In this document: one piece after another, positions 41,685-50,172 of the stretch
How positions within the stretch are numbered: the stretch's first letter is position 1
How the letters are laid out: each line of letters starts with the position of its first letter
Source: Azospirillum sp. TSA2s
Lineage (GTDB): Bacteria; Pseudomonadota; Alphaproteobacteria; Azospirillales; Azospirillaceae
Direction of reading: 5' to 3'
NCBI RefSeq assembly: GCF_004923315.1
Contig: NZ_CP039644.1
Location: forward strand, 62,001 to 126,000
DNA: 64,000 nt
Notes under the pieces: generated by a model
Databases searched by the model: none
What the model was told of the DNA's origin: nothing
Seen by the model: the letters and a program-made list of their open reading frames with translations, nothing else
Made by a program: the position numbers and the translations under genes

Positions 41685-43412
41685 TCAAGCCGGCATCCGG
41701 CCGCTGCCGGCCTCCCGGTCTTGTCCAGCACACCACGCGCGCCAGCTTTGCCGGTATGCCGCCTCCAGTCCGCGGACAAAGCGCCGCTCGTCGCACAATG
41801 CCGAGCCGAGCAGCCGGTTGCGCATGCCCACGCGCAAGTCCCTCAGCCGGGCCGGGTCCCGCGCCAGCAGGGCGGCGGTCTCGGCATAGCGTTCCGGGGT
41901 GGCGGCGATCAGGTCGGCCAGACCGACGGAGGCCAGCAGGCTGGCCCCCACACGCGCGGCGTGGCGCTCCCCCAGCAGCGTCACCACGGGGGCTCCCATC
42001 CACAAGGCATCGCAGGTGGTGATGGTGCCATTGTAGGGCGTGGGGTCCAGGGCGATGTCGATGCGGTTGTACAAACCAAGATGTCCGGCCGGATCGTCGG
42101 TCCAGCCCAGCAGGATCAGGCGTGCCGGATCGACGCCGGCCTCCTGGAAGCGCACGCGCAGCGCAGCGGCGGTGTCGGCGCAGTCCAGCGGCTTGTCCTT
42201 CAAAAGTAGGCGCGACGCCGGTGTCCGGCGCAGCACCTCCGCCCACAGCCGGATCGTACCATCGGACAGCTTGGCCAGCTTGTTGAAGGAGCCGAAGGTA
42301 ATGACCCCGGCCGCCTCGGCCGGCAGCGGCACCACGGCGGGGGCATCGGCCGGGGGGCGGAAGCATAGGAAGGGGGCCGGCAGGCGCAGGAGCCGCTCGG
42401 CGGCGTGGGCGTCGGCCGGGCCGGGCGGATCGCTGATCGCATCCACCAGCCGGTAATCGACCGCCTCCATGCCAGTGGTGTTGGGATAGCCCAGCCACGT
42501 CATCTGCACCGGCGCCGGACGCAGGGCCAGAGCCGGCAGCCGGTTCAAGCCGGAATGGCCGGCAAGGTCGACCAGGATGTCGATGCCGTCGGCGCGCACC
42601 CGGGCGGCCAGGGCGGCATCGTCGAGGCCGTGCACGCTGTGCCAGCCGTCGGCCTTCTCCTTGAAATAGGGCGTCAGGCGGTCGCCGGCGCCATCAGGCA
42701 GGTTTGAGTAGCAGTGGATTTCGAACGCCGAGCGGTCATGGCCGTCGAACAGCGGCGTCAGGAAATAGCCGCCCAGATGGGTGCGGAACTCCACCGACAG
42801 ATACCCGATGCGCAGCCGGCGCGCCGGATCGGGCCGGTTGGCGTGCGGCGGAAGCGGTTGGCCACGCCGGCCATAGGCCGCCTCGAAGCGCCGGTGCTCG
42901 TCCAGCAGCCGTTCGCCCGGCAGGTCCAGATAGTTCAGGCACAAAAGCCGCTGGCTGAGCAGGCTGGGCCGTCCCGCCAAGCGCTCCACGGCTTCTTGGA
43001 ACCAGACGGCGGCCTCCGGGGCGTTGCCCTCGTTCTGCAGATTGATGCCGAGGTTGAAGGCGACTTCGCTCTGGCCGGGGTCGAGGGTCATCACGCGGCG
43101 CCAATGCCGGCTGGCCGCTCCGAAGCGGTCGTGGGCGCTGTCCAGATTGCCAAGGCCGATGAATGGGCTGGCATAGTCCGGCTGCAGCGCGGCGGCAGCC
43201 CGGCATGCGCGCTCGGCCTCGGCAATCCGGCCAAGGTCGATCAGGGCGAAGGCCAGATTGTTCCAGACCTTCGCCTCGAAGGGGGCTTGGGCAAGCACGC
43301 GGCGGTAGAGGGCGGCGGCCTCCGCCAGCCGCCCGGCCATATGGGCCTCGACGGCCAGCGACAGCGGCGGCGCGCCGGACGGTTGACCGGACGCGGCTGG
43401 AGAGGCCGTCAT
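41685..43412 (-). CDS. TPR-GT41 protein, O-GlcNAc-transferase (SPINDLY)-like (575 aa)
   Basis: The TPR region covers residues 15-160 (AEAAALYRRVLAQAPFEAKV, WNNLAFALIDLGRIAEAERA). GT41 catalytic landmarks follow: LRIGYLSVEFRTHLGGYFL, IDILVDLAGHSGLNRLPALA, PVQMTWLGYPNTTGMEAVDY, ITFGSFNKLAKLSDGTIRLW, RLILLGWTDDPAGHLGLYNR and LDPTPYNGTITTCDALWMGA. The last is the nucleotide-sugar site. The TPR part is shorter than in the GT41 at 38755 and the two catalytic halves differ clearly, so they are old paralogs rather than a recent duplication. It is cytoplasmic. It sits 25 bases downstream of the GmhA-like gene and is probably cotranscribed with it. Confidence 0.9.
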   Translation of the reverse strand: MTASPAASGQPSGAPPLSLAVEAHMAGRLAEAAALYRRVLAQAPFEAKVWNNLAFALIDLGRIAEAERACRAAAALQPDYASPFIGLGNLDSAHDRFGAASRHWRRVMTLDPGQSEVAFNLGINLQNEGNAPEAAVWFQEAVERLAGRPSLLSQRLLCLNYLDLPGERLLDEHRRFEAAYGRRGQPLPPHANRPDPARRLRIGYLSVEFRTHLGGYFLTPLFDGHDRSAFEIHCYSNLPDGAGDRLTPYFKEKADGWHSVHGLDDAALAARVRADGIDILVDLAGHSGLNRLPALALRPAPVQMTWLGYPNTTGMEAVDYRLVDAISDPPGPADAHAAERLLRLPAPFLCFRPPADAPAVVPLPAEAAGVITFGSFNKLAKLSDGTIRLWAEVLRRTPASRLLLKDKPLDCADTAAALRVRFQEAGVDPARLILLGWTDDPAGHLGLYNRIDIALDPTPYNGTITTCDALWMGAPVVTLLGERHAARVGASLLASVGLADLIAATPERYAETAALLARDPARLRDLRVGMRNRLLGSALCDERRFVRGLEAAYRQSWRAWCAGQDREAGSGRMPA

Positions 43413-43437
43413 GGTTCGAGTCCCCTTTGCCCTGGGT

Positions 43438-44028
43438 TCAGCCGGCCAGCTGAGCCTCGACGCGTTCGCAGAGGTGGTGATAGAGGCAGAGATGAGCCTG
43501 CTGGATCAGCGGCGTGGAGCGCGACGGCACGTCGAGCAGGATGTCGCTCAATCCCGCCAGCTTGCCGCCGCCCTCCCCGGTCAGGGCGATGGTGGTCATG
43601 CCCATGGCACGGGCCTGCTCGAAGGCGGCGACGACGTTCCTGGAGTTGCCGCTGGTGGAAAGGCCGAGCAGCACGCCGCCCGGCTCGCCATAGGCCTCGA
43701 CCTGACGGGAGAAGACGGTGTCGTAGGAGTAATCGTTGGCCCAGGCGGTCAGCACGGCAGCGTTGGAGCTGAGGCAGATCGCCTTCAGGCCGCGCCGCTC
43801 CTTGAGGAAGCGCCCGACCAACTCACCGGTGATGTGCTGGGCGTCGGAGGCGGAGCCGCCATTGCCGCAGACCAGCAGCGCGCGGTTCTCCGCCAAGGCC
43901 GTGGAAACGGCGGCGATGGCCGCATTGAGCCGATCCGTCCCCAAATGGCTGGCTGTCCTGCGGAGAACGTCGATGCTGGAGCCGATATAGTCTGAGAATG
44001 TTTGAGGCGCTGTGATCTCGGCCACCAT
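43438..44028 (-). CDS. gmhA: phosphoheptose isomerase-like SIS-domain protein
   Basis: At 196 residues it has the normal GmhA length and motifs: ALLVCGNGGSASDAQHITGE, LVGRFLKERRGLKAICLS, GLSTSGNSRNVVAAFEQAR and IALTGEGGGKLAGLSD, with SIS phosphate-binding serines and the late QQAHLCLYHHLCERVE helix bearing the conserved histidine. GmhA converts sedoheptulose 7-phosphate to D-glycero-D-manno-heptose 7-phosphate, the first step to ADP- or GDP-heptose. No heptose kinase gene is in the window, so the rest of the pathway must lie elsewhere. The GT9-like (heptosyltransferase-like) TPR proteins are possible users. It is the first gene of a minus-strand unit facing the nonulosonate operon. Confidence 0.85.
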   Translation of the reverse strand: MVAEITAPQTFSDYIGSSIDVLRRTASHLGTDRLNAAIAAVSTALAENRALLVCGNGGSASDAQHITGELVGRFLKERRGLKAICLSSNAAVLTAWANDYSYDTVFSRQVEAYGEPGGVLLGLSTSGNSRNVVAAFEQARAMGMTTIALTGEGGGKLAGLSDILLDVPSRSTPLIQQAHLCLYHHLCERVEAQLAG

Positions 44029-44243
44029 GGTCCTACAAGCCTTCCGTCAAATGGCATGCGGGATTGCCCCGTCCGCCCGTCCGAGTTCGTCATTCCTACG
44101 GATGTGCCATGGCTGTCAACCTGTGCCACGCACAGGGCAAAGCAAATTTGAGATGCTCGTCGGACAGTGGGGATCGCCGTTTCGTGTACAGCGCATATGA
44201 GGTATATGCTAGCCACATCATGCCGGCCGGCGCTGCCGGGAGT

Positions 44244-44285
44244 GTTCCAAGGCTGTCGCAATGCTGTTTGCGACCGCCCTGGAAC
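44244..44285. promoter_or_regulatory. imperfect 18-bp hairpin in the divergent gmhA / operon A control region
   Basis: Bases 44244-44261 and 44268-44285 are inverted repeats with 16 of 18 positions matching, around a six-base loop. No T-run follows, so it does not look like a terminator. It lies 52 bases before the chosen start of the amidotransferase, within a 308-base divergent gap (44029-44336). It could be an operator or a 5' leader element. A smaller repeat GCATAT..ATATGC lies at 44195-44211. I found no convincing -10/-35 pair. Confidence 0.4.
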
Positions 44286-44336
44286 GCCACTCCAAGCCAA
44301 GCAGGCGGCCTTAATCCCGGGGGCACCAGACACACG

Positions 44337-45599
44337 ATGCTGTCCATGACGAACACAGTGCAGACGACACCCGATGGTGTGCCGCTTCATCCGCTTGTCG
44401 CTCCGGCAGTGGTGAACGCGATGACCAATTATCAGCGCTGTGCTGTCTGTGTCATGGACACCACGGACCCGCAGATCGTCTTCGACCAGAATGGTGTCTG
44501 CAATCACTGTCTTGGGTTCCGCCAGGAGGCTCCGCACGTCTGGCATCCCAATGACAGAGGGGTTGCGCATATCCGGGCCTGGGCCGCCAGGGTCAAAGAA
44601 GAAAACAAGAATAACGAGTACGACTGCATCATGGGTCTGAGCGGCGGTACGGACAGCACGTTCATGGCCGTGCAAGCGCACCGGCTGGGACTGCGTCCGT
44701 TGGTGGTGCATGTCGATACGGGCTGGAATTCTGAACTGGCCGTCAAGAACATTGAGAATGTCGTCCGTAAGCTCGGATTTGACCTCCACACGGAAGTGAT
44801 CGATTGGGGGGAGATGAAGGACCTGCAGATCGCCTTTCTGCGCGCCGGTCTTGCCAACCAGGACACGCCTCAGGATCATGCCATCTTTGGGACCCTGTAC
44901 AAACTAGCGATCTCCTCGGGCATCAAGCATCTGCTGAGCGGCATCAACTACGCCACCGAGTGCATTCTGCCGCGCGCCTGGGGGCACAACGCATTGGATG
45001 GGCGCCAGCTCCGGGCTGTTCACAAGCGCTTTGGGAAGCGGCCTTTGGCCACGTTTCCGGTGCTCTCATTTTCCGAATACTGCTCCTATCAATTCCGCTT
45101 TCCGCAGGCGAATTTCGAATCCTTTCCCATCTTGAACTTCATGCCTTACAGCAAGGCTGCCGCTATGGAGTTTCTGCAGAGCGAGTATGGATTCCGTGAC
45201 TATGGCGCCAAGCACTATGAATCCCGTTTCACCAAGTTCTTCCAGAGTTATTTTCTTCCAGTGAAGTTCGGGTATGACAAGCGTCTGGCGCATCTTTCCA
45301 GCCTTGTCGTCACCGGCCAGATGAGCCGTGCGGAAGCTCTCGAACAGCTTGGCCGTCCTCCCTTCAAAGAGGCGGAGATCGAAGAGGACAAGACATTCTT
45401 CATCAAAAAGCTAGGCCTCACCCCCGAGGAATTCGAGGCGATCATGCAGGCGCCAAACCGCAGCTTCCAGGATTATCCAAACCACGCGGACAACATCCGT
45501 CAGATGAACGAGATCCGCAGCGGAATGTCGCAGCTTCATACGGATATGAAGGCGCTGCAAGAGCGCTGGAATGCCCTCAGCGCCGCGACCGATGCCTGA
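44337..45599 (+). CDS. N-acetyl sugar amidotransferase (WbpG/PseA-like), trio A (420 aa)
   Basis: A PP-loop ATP pyrophosphatase with N-terminal zinc-binding pairs (RCAVCVMDT ... GVCNHCLG) and the P-loop CIMGLSGGTDSTFMA near residues 95-110. The family (WbpG in Pseudomonas aeruginosa, PseA and PtmG in Campylobacter) works with a HisH-like glutaminase and HisF-like partner to convert an acetamido group of an activated sugar to an acetamidino group. The ATG at 44337 is the first good start; codons up to the Met at 44421 could be dispensable. Its HisH and HisF partners are the third and fourth genes downstream in the same operon, separated by an aminotransferase and a glycosyltransferase gene. 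Confidence 0.85.
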   Translation: MLSMTNTVQTTPDGVPLHPLVAPAVVNAMTNYQRCAVCVMDTTDPQIVFDQNGVCNHCLGFRQEAPHVWHPNDRGVAHIRAWAARVKEENKNNEYDCIMGLSGGTDSTFMAVQAHRLGLRPLVVHVDTGWNSELAVKNIENVVRKLGFDLHTEVIDWGEMKDLQIAFLRAGLANQDTPQDHAIFGTLYKLAISSGIKHLLSGINYATECILPRAWGHNALDGRQLRAVHKRFGKRPLATFPVLSFSEYCSYQFRFPQANFESFPILNFMPYSKAAAMEFLQSEYGFRDYGAKHYESRFTKFFQSYFLPVKFGYDKRLAHLSSLVVTGQMSRAEALEQLGRPPFKEAEIEEDKTFFIKKLGLTPEEFEAIMQAPNRSFQDYPNHADNIRQMNEIRSGMSQLHTDMKALQERWNALSAATDA

Positions 45600-45648
45600 T
45601 TTCGCAGCTTTCCGCGCCGTTCCTTCGTAAATCCGGTTCCGAGCCCTC

Positions 45649-46746
45649 ATGATCCCCCTCGTCAATTTGAAGCGCCAGTACGCAAGCATCCGAGCCGATG
45701 TCGACAAGGCGGTGTCAGCCGTCCTGGAGCGGCAACACTTCATCAAAGGACCGGAGGTGGCGGCCTTCGAGAAGGCCTGGTGTGCCGCGCTCGGTGCGGC
45801 GCATGGCTATGGCTGTGCCAACGGAACGGCGGCCCTTGCCCTTGCGCTTGAAGCCCTTGGCATCGGGCCTGGAGACGAGGTGATCGTCCCGGCCCATACG
45901 TTCATCGCGTCCGCCGAAGCCATCTGCCATGTGGGGGCGACCCCGGTGTTTGCGGACATCCGGGCGTCCGACTACACGCTGGACGCCAATGCCCTGCCGC
46001 TCACCTCCCGAACCCGTGCCATCGTTCCGGTTCATATCTATGGCACCGCTTGCGACATGGCCGCTATTTCGATGGTCGCAGAACGCCATGGGTTGGTCGT
46101 TGTCGAGGACGCTGCTCAGGCGCATCTCGGCCGGTTTGATGGGCAAGCGTTGGGAACGCTGGGGGATGCCGGCAGCTTCAGCTTCTATCCTGGGAAAAAT
46201 CTTGGCGCTTATGGTGATGCCGGCTTCGTGTTGGCCCGTGATGCGGCTGTCGCCGAGCGCATTGCTCGTCTGATCGATCATGGTCGGCGCAGCAAATATC
46301 TGCATGACATCGTCGGCTATAACCAGCGCATGGATGAACTCCAGGCTGCCGTGCTCCGGATCAAGCTCGCCCGATTGGAGGAGTGGACGTCCATGCGTCA
46401 GCAGGGGGCGCGCCGCTACGATGAGCGGCTCAAAGCTGCCGGCTTCAAGGTGCTGGAGGCGGATCCGAGGGCCGAGCCGGTTTATCACCTTTACGTCGTT
46501 GAATTGGCCAATCGTGATGAGACCATGCAGCGCTTGAAGACCGAGGGCATTGAAAGCGGCGTCCATTATCCGGTCCCTCTGCACCGCCAGCCGGCTTTCA
46601 CGGAATTTGGGCTGAGGGATGGTGCCCTTCCGGTCACGGAGCGGGTGGCGGGCTGTGTGCTCAGCCTGCCGCTGTGCGGATCAATCACGCTCGACGAGGT
46701 GGATCAGGTCTGTGACGCCTTCTTGGAGGTGGCGCGGCCATGCTGA
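45649..46746 (+). CDS. DegT/DnrJ/EryC1/StrS family aminotransferase (365 aa)
   Basis: A PLP-dependent sugar aminotransferase of standard length. It has IPLVNLKRQYASI, FIKGPEVAAFEKAW, CANGTAALALALEALGIGPG, VPAHTFIASAEAICHVGATP, VVEDAAQAHLG and SFSFYPGKNLGAYGDAG, whose Lys forms the Schiff base. Close relatives include WbpE, which aminates UDP-3-keto-GlcNAcA, and PseC/LegC types. In this operon, with a WbpG-type amidotransferase and a hexapeptide acyltransferase, a WbpE-like role in making a 3-amino sugar is reasonable; PglE-type 4-amination is the alternative. The start is 49 bases after the amidotransferase stop. Confidence 0.88.
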   Translation: MIPLVNLKRQYASIRADVDKAVSAVLERQHFIKGPEVAAFEKAWCAALGAAHGYGCANGTAALALALEALGIGPGDEVIVPAHTFIASAEAICHVGATPVFADIRASDYTLDANALPLTSRTRAIVPVHIYGTACDMAAISMVAERHGLVVVEDAAQAHLGRFDGQALGTLGDAGSFSFYPGKNLGAYGDAGFVLARDAAVAERIARLIDHGRRSKYLHDIVGYNQRMDELQAAVLRIKLARLEEWTSMRQQGARRYDERLKAAGFKVLEADPRAEPVYHLYVVELANRDETMQRLKTEGIESGVHYPVPLHRQPAFTEFGLRDGALPVTERVAGCVLSLPLCGSITLDEVDQVCDAFLEVARPC

Positions 46747-48248
46747 GCTCCGATACGGCCGAGCCTCCTTTCGCCGGCATCAACATCCTCTATTCCTTCC
46801 ACAATGATCCCCGCTATATGCCGCCTGTGCGGCTGTCGGATCAGCAGGTTTTCTGCGGCCCGTTTTTCGAAACGAAATTCGAGAATGGCCGATGTGTGTC
46901 TTTGAAGACCCCGTTTGGGATGTATGACATGGCGGCGATCGCCGCCCAGCTTCCTCCTGAACAGAAGCCGGACCTGTTCTTGGTCAAGGCGGACGCTTCG
47001 CAGTTCAACTTCCCGCGCAACGTGGCCGCCCTCGGCTGTCCGACCGTCCTGTTGGTTGGCGACACCCAGCACATGACCAACCCGATCCGAACGATGGTTG
47101 GTTACGCCACGTCAGAACCGTTCAATGCGATCATCACGGACCATGGCCGGCGCAATCTGCATTTCTTTGCTGAGGCCGGCCTGGGCAATCTTCATTGGAT
47201 GCCCGGACTTAATTTGAACGTATATCCGGTCCGTCCGAGCTATGAGAATTACCGATACAAGCTGAGCCATGTGGGACAGGTCGGGAAGGAGCATCCGGTC
47301 CGTGCCCATTTGCTTCGACGTCTACATGACAGCGGGGTGCCGTTGGTCATTCTGCGCCAAAGCCAGGAAGAGGCGGCGCGTGTCTATACGGAAAGCCAGA
47401 TCAACATCAACTGTAGCCTGAACGGTGATGTCAACCTGCGGGTTTTCGAGGTTCTGGCGCATGGTGGCTTTCTGCTCAGCGATCGGCTGAAGCCGCAAAC
47501 CGGCCTGGAGCTGCTCTTCCGTGATGGAGAGGATCTCGTCACTTACGATGGCGAGCGCGACCTGCATGACAAGGTCCGCTATTACATGGACCATCCGGAC
47601 CTGTGCGCGCGCATTGCCCGTCAGGGTCACCGCACTCTGCACGAGCGTCATCCGCCATCGTGGCGGTGGCGCCAGCTTCACGATCTCGTCTTCTCCGGAA
47701 AAAGCGTCGCGGAGCTTGCGGCGGCGTGGGACCCGCGCTGCACGGTTTCGCGGAGCGACCCACGAATGTCGCTAACCGAACGTATGGCCATCTACGAGTT
47801 CTTTCAGGCGATCAACCGGGTTGTCGTCGAACTCCTGGTTCTGGTCTGGCCTGGCGTCGACCTGCAGGTGCTTGCCGACATGGCGGACCTGTCCCGCTTC
47901 AAGGTCGCGCGACTGCTCGGGCCGCGCGAAGCGGAAACCGGTGATTTCCTCGACGCTGCCGGGGTCAGTGCGCAAGTCCAGGCGATTTCGCCCGAACTTG
48001 CGTCTGCCCGTCCCTGGAGCATGCTGGTGCTGACCGCCGCCGAGTTGGAAGCAAATTCACCAGAACGCCTGATGGCGTTGACCCGCTGTGGCTTCATTGC
48101 GGTGCCCGATCTTCCGGGCGTGGTCGATGCAGCGCGCAGGCAAGCGCTGGAGCAGTGCATGGCATCGCTCGGCTTCACGCAGGCCAGTCAGGATTTCCCG
48201 GTGTTCCAGCGCCAAGCCTCGGTCGGAGATGAGGGGGCCGCATCATGA
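46740..48248 (+). CDS. CgeB-like glycosyltransferase (502 aa)
   Basis: The layout is that of CgeB/DUF3880-type glycosyltransferases. The N-terminal half ends in VLLVGDTQHMTNPIR and NAIITDHGRRNLHFFAE, and the C-terminal half has NINCSLNGDVNLRVFEVLAH followed by GGFLLSDRL, the family's donor domain signature, and LVTYDGERDLHDKVRYYMDH. About 130 extra residues at the C-terminus (after LHERHPPSWRWRQL) have no recognised domain. It overlaps the DegT gene by seven bases and the HisH gene by four (ATGA), so all are translated together. It probably attaches the sugar made by this operon to a flagellin, surface protein or glycan. Confidence 0.75.
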   Translation: MLSSDTAEPPFAGINILYSFHNDPRYMPPVRLSDQQVFCGPFFETKFENGRCVSLKTPFGMYDMAAIAAQLPPEQKPDLFLVKADASQFNFPRNVAALGCPTVLLVGDTQHMTNPIRTMVGYATSEPFNAIITDHGRRNLHFFAEAGLGNLHWMPGLNLNVYPVRPSYENYRYKLSHVGQVGKEHPVRAHLLRRLHDSGVPLVILRQSQEEAARVYTESQININCSLNGDVNLRVFEVLAHGGFLLSDRLKPQTGLELLFRDGEDLVTYDGERDLHDKVRYYMDHPDLCARIARQGHRTLHERHPPSWRWRQLHDLVFSGKSVAELAAAWDPRCTVSRSDPRMSLTERMAIYEFFQAINRVVVELLVLVWPGVDLQVLADMADLSRFKVARLLGPREAETGDFLDAAGVSAQVQAISPELASARPWSMLVLTAAELEANSPERLMALTRCGFIAVPDLPGVVDAARRQALEQCMASLGFTQASQDFPVFQRQASVGDEGAAS

Positions 48249-48862
48249 TCAGCATCGTCGACTCTGGCATCGGCAACGTCGCCTCCCTGCTCAAGATGTT
48301 CGCCAAATTGCGCATCGAGGCGCAGTTGGTCCGCACGGCGGCAGAGGTCGCCCAGGCCCGCAAGCTGATCCTTCCCGGCGTCGGCCATTTCGCCGCCGCC
48401 ATGGAGGAGTTGCGGCGACGCGACTTGGTCGACGCCCTCAACGACAAGGTCCTGGGAGAGCGGATCCCGACCTTGGGGGTCTGCCTTGGCATGCAGTTGC
48501 TGACGCGTGGCAGCGAGGAGGGCGGAGTCGAGGGGCTGGGATGGATCGACGCCGATACCGTTCGCTTCGCCTTCCCGGCTTCCAGCCCGCAGGAGAAGAT
48601 CCCGAACATGGGCTGGCGGCCGATCGCTCCTTGCCAGCCGACGCCCCTGTTTCCGGACATCGGAAAGCCGTGGCGGTTCTACTTCGTCCACAGCTACCAT
48701 GTGGTCTGCCGCAATCCGGCCAATGAACTGGCTCGCTCCCGCTATGGGATCGACTACACAGCCTGCGTGGTCTCCGGGAACATTTACGGCATGCAGTTTC
48801 ATCCGGAAAAGAGCCACCGCTACGGGATGCAGGCGCTTGGCGCTTTTGCCGAGCTTTCGTGA
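48245..48862 (+). CDS. hisH: HisH-like glutamine amidotransferase, trio A (205 aa)
   Basis: A class I glutaminase of HisH type. IVDSGIGNVASL is at the N-terminus, GVCLGMQLLT carries the nucleophile Cys, and GMQFHPEKSH provides the catalytic His and Glu, so all three triad residues are present. It releases ammonia from glutamine and passes it to the HisF-like partner and onward to the PP-loop amidotransferase. No hisA, hisB or other histidine genes are nearby, which argues against a role in histidine synthesis. The start overlaps the previous stop (ATGA). Confidence 0.88.
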   Translation: MISIVDSGIGNVASLLKMFAKLRIEAQLVRTAAEVAQARKLILPGVGHFAAAMEELRRRDLVDALNDKVLGERIPTLGVCLGMQLLTRGSEEGGVEGLGWIDADTVRFAFPASSPQEKIPNMGWRPIAPCQPTPLFPDIGKPWRFYFVHSYHVVCRNPANELARSRYGIDYTACVVSGNIYGMQFHPEKSHRYGMQALGAFAELS

Positions 48863-48899
48863 ACATTCTGCCGAACCGGACCAGCGCCGAGGGAGCCCA

Positions 48900-49688
48900 A
48901 TGAGTTCCGCCATCCGCATGATCCCCTGCCTTCTGCTGAAGGAACAGTCCTTTTACAAGACGACACGGTTCGGCGAGCCTCGCTACCTCGGTGACCCCAT
49001 CAACATCGTCCGGATCTTCAACGAGAAGGAGGTCGATGAACTGTGCATTCTCGACATCGGCGCCACGCCGGAGGATGGGGGGCCGCAGTTCGACTATCTG
49101 GCGGAGTTGGCCGAGGAGTGCTTCATGCCTCTCAGCTATGGTGGCGGTATCAGCTCGGTGGAGGATTGCCGGCGGCTGATCAGCAGCGGCTTCGAGAAGG
49201 TGATCCTCAACACGGCGGCGGCCGAAACGCCAGAGTTGATCGGCGCAGTGTCTTCGACCTTTGGCTCACAGGCGGTGGTGGTGTCCCTTGATGTCCGGCG
49301 CAGCGAGGACAGCCAGTGTACGGTGTGGACCCGCGGTGGAACCTGCGACACTGGGGAGGATCCGGTGACCGCCGCCCGCCGGGCGGAAGCTCTGGGGGCG
49401 GGGGAAATTCTGCTGAACGCAATTGACCGGGATGGAACCATGGCAGGCTACGACCTCGGTCTGATCCAGGCTGTGGCGTCTGCCGTGCAGGTCCCAGTCA
49501 TTGCCTGTGGCGGCGCCCGCGACATCGAGGATCTGGTGGCGGCTTCCCTGGATGCCGGTGCATCGGCCGTTGCCGCCGGCAGCCTGTTTGTGTTCTTCGG
49601 CCGGCGTCGTGCGGTGCTCATCAACCCTCCTACCTACGACGAGTTTCAGCAGGCCGTCGCCGCGGGGCGCGTCGGGAGAGGGGTATGA
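48900..49688 (+). CDS. hisF: HisF-like subunit of the amidotransferase complex, trio A (262 aa)
   Basis: A TIM-barrel protein of HisF type: LSYGGGISSVEDCRRLISSG, VVVSLDVRRSED, GAGEILLNAIDRDGTMAGYD and VIACGGARDIEDL. The first catalytic Asp of true HisF (CLDVK, position 11) is Leu here (IPCLLLKEQ), while the second (position 130, SLDVR) is kept. It therefore should not perform the imidazole-glycerol-phosphate reaction and more likely serves as the ammonia channel for the WbpG-like enzyme. ATG 48900 is chosen because GGGAG precedes it; the longer frame overlaps hisH. It is 38 bases after hisH. Confidence 0.88.
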   Translation: MSSAIRMIPCLLLKEQSFYKTTRFGEPRYLGDPINIVRIFNEKEVDELCILDIGATPEDGGPQFDYLAELAEECFMPLSYGGGISSVEDCRRLISSGFEKVILNTAAAETPELIGAVSSTFGSQAVVVSLDVRRSEDSQCTVWTRGGTCDTGEDPVTAARRAEALGAGEILLNAIDRDGTMAGYDLGLIQAVASAVQVPVIACGGARDIEDLVAASLDAGASAVAAGSLFVFFGRRRAVLINPPTYDEFQQAVAAGRVGRGV

Positions 49689-49707
49689 GACCTTGAAGGA
49701 GAAGATC

Positions 49708-50172
49708 GTGGGCACCCCAACCGTGCTTCGATCCGGCATCGTCGACGTTGTCTGCGGCGAGGGCGTCCGCATCGTCGAGCCGGCCAACCTCTACGGCTGC
49801 ACGCTCGGTGACGGGGTGTTCGTCGGTCCGTTCGTGGAAATCCAGCGCGGGGTCACCATCGGCGCCGGAACCCGCATCCAGTCGCATGCCTTCGTCTGCG
49901 AACTGGTGACCGTCGGCCGCGACTGCTTCATCGGCCATGGAGTGATGTTCGTGAACGATCTGTTCACGCACGGCGGTCCCGCACGTGGCTGCCGGGACCT
50001 GTGGCGCCCCACCGAGATCGGCGACAACGTCAGCATTGGAAGCAATGCCACCATCCTGGCGGTGAGGATCGCTCCAAGGACAGTGATCGGAGCCGGGGCG
50101 GTTGTGACGAAGGACATCGACCGGCCAGGCGTCTATGCTGGAAATCCGGCCCGCTTGGTACGCGAGCTTTGA
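49708..50172 (+). CDS. hexapeptide-repeat acyltransferase, WbpD/WxcM-like (154 aa)
   Basis: A left-handed beta-helix O/N-acyltransferase. Hexapeptide-type turns are visible in VGPFVEIQRGVTIGAGTRIQ, LVTVGRDCFIGHGVMFVND, TEIGDNVSIGSNATILA and VIGAGAVVTKDIDRPGVYAG, ending in NPARLV, the usual terminal motif. The GTG at 49708 is the likely start because AAGGAG (49696-49701) lies six bases before it. Homologs such as WbpD acetylate the 3-amino group of UDP-sugars, and WxcM-type domains act on dTDP-sugars. It fits directly after the aminotransferase/amidotransferase genes, since the amidino group must be built on an acylated amine. Its stop overlaps the next ATG by one base. Confidence 0.8.
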   Translation: MGTPTVLRSGIVDVVCGEGVRIVEPANLYGCTLGDGVFVGPFVEIQRGVTIGAGTRIQSHAFVCELVTVGRDCFIGHGVMFVNDLFTHGGPARGCRDLWRPTEIGDNVSIGSNATILAVRIAPRTVIGAGAVVTKDIDRPGVYAGNPARLVREL

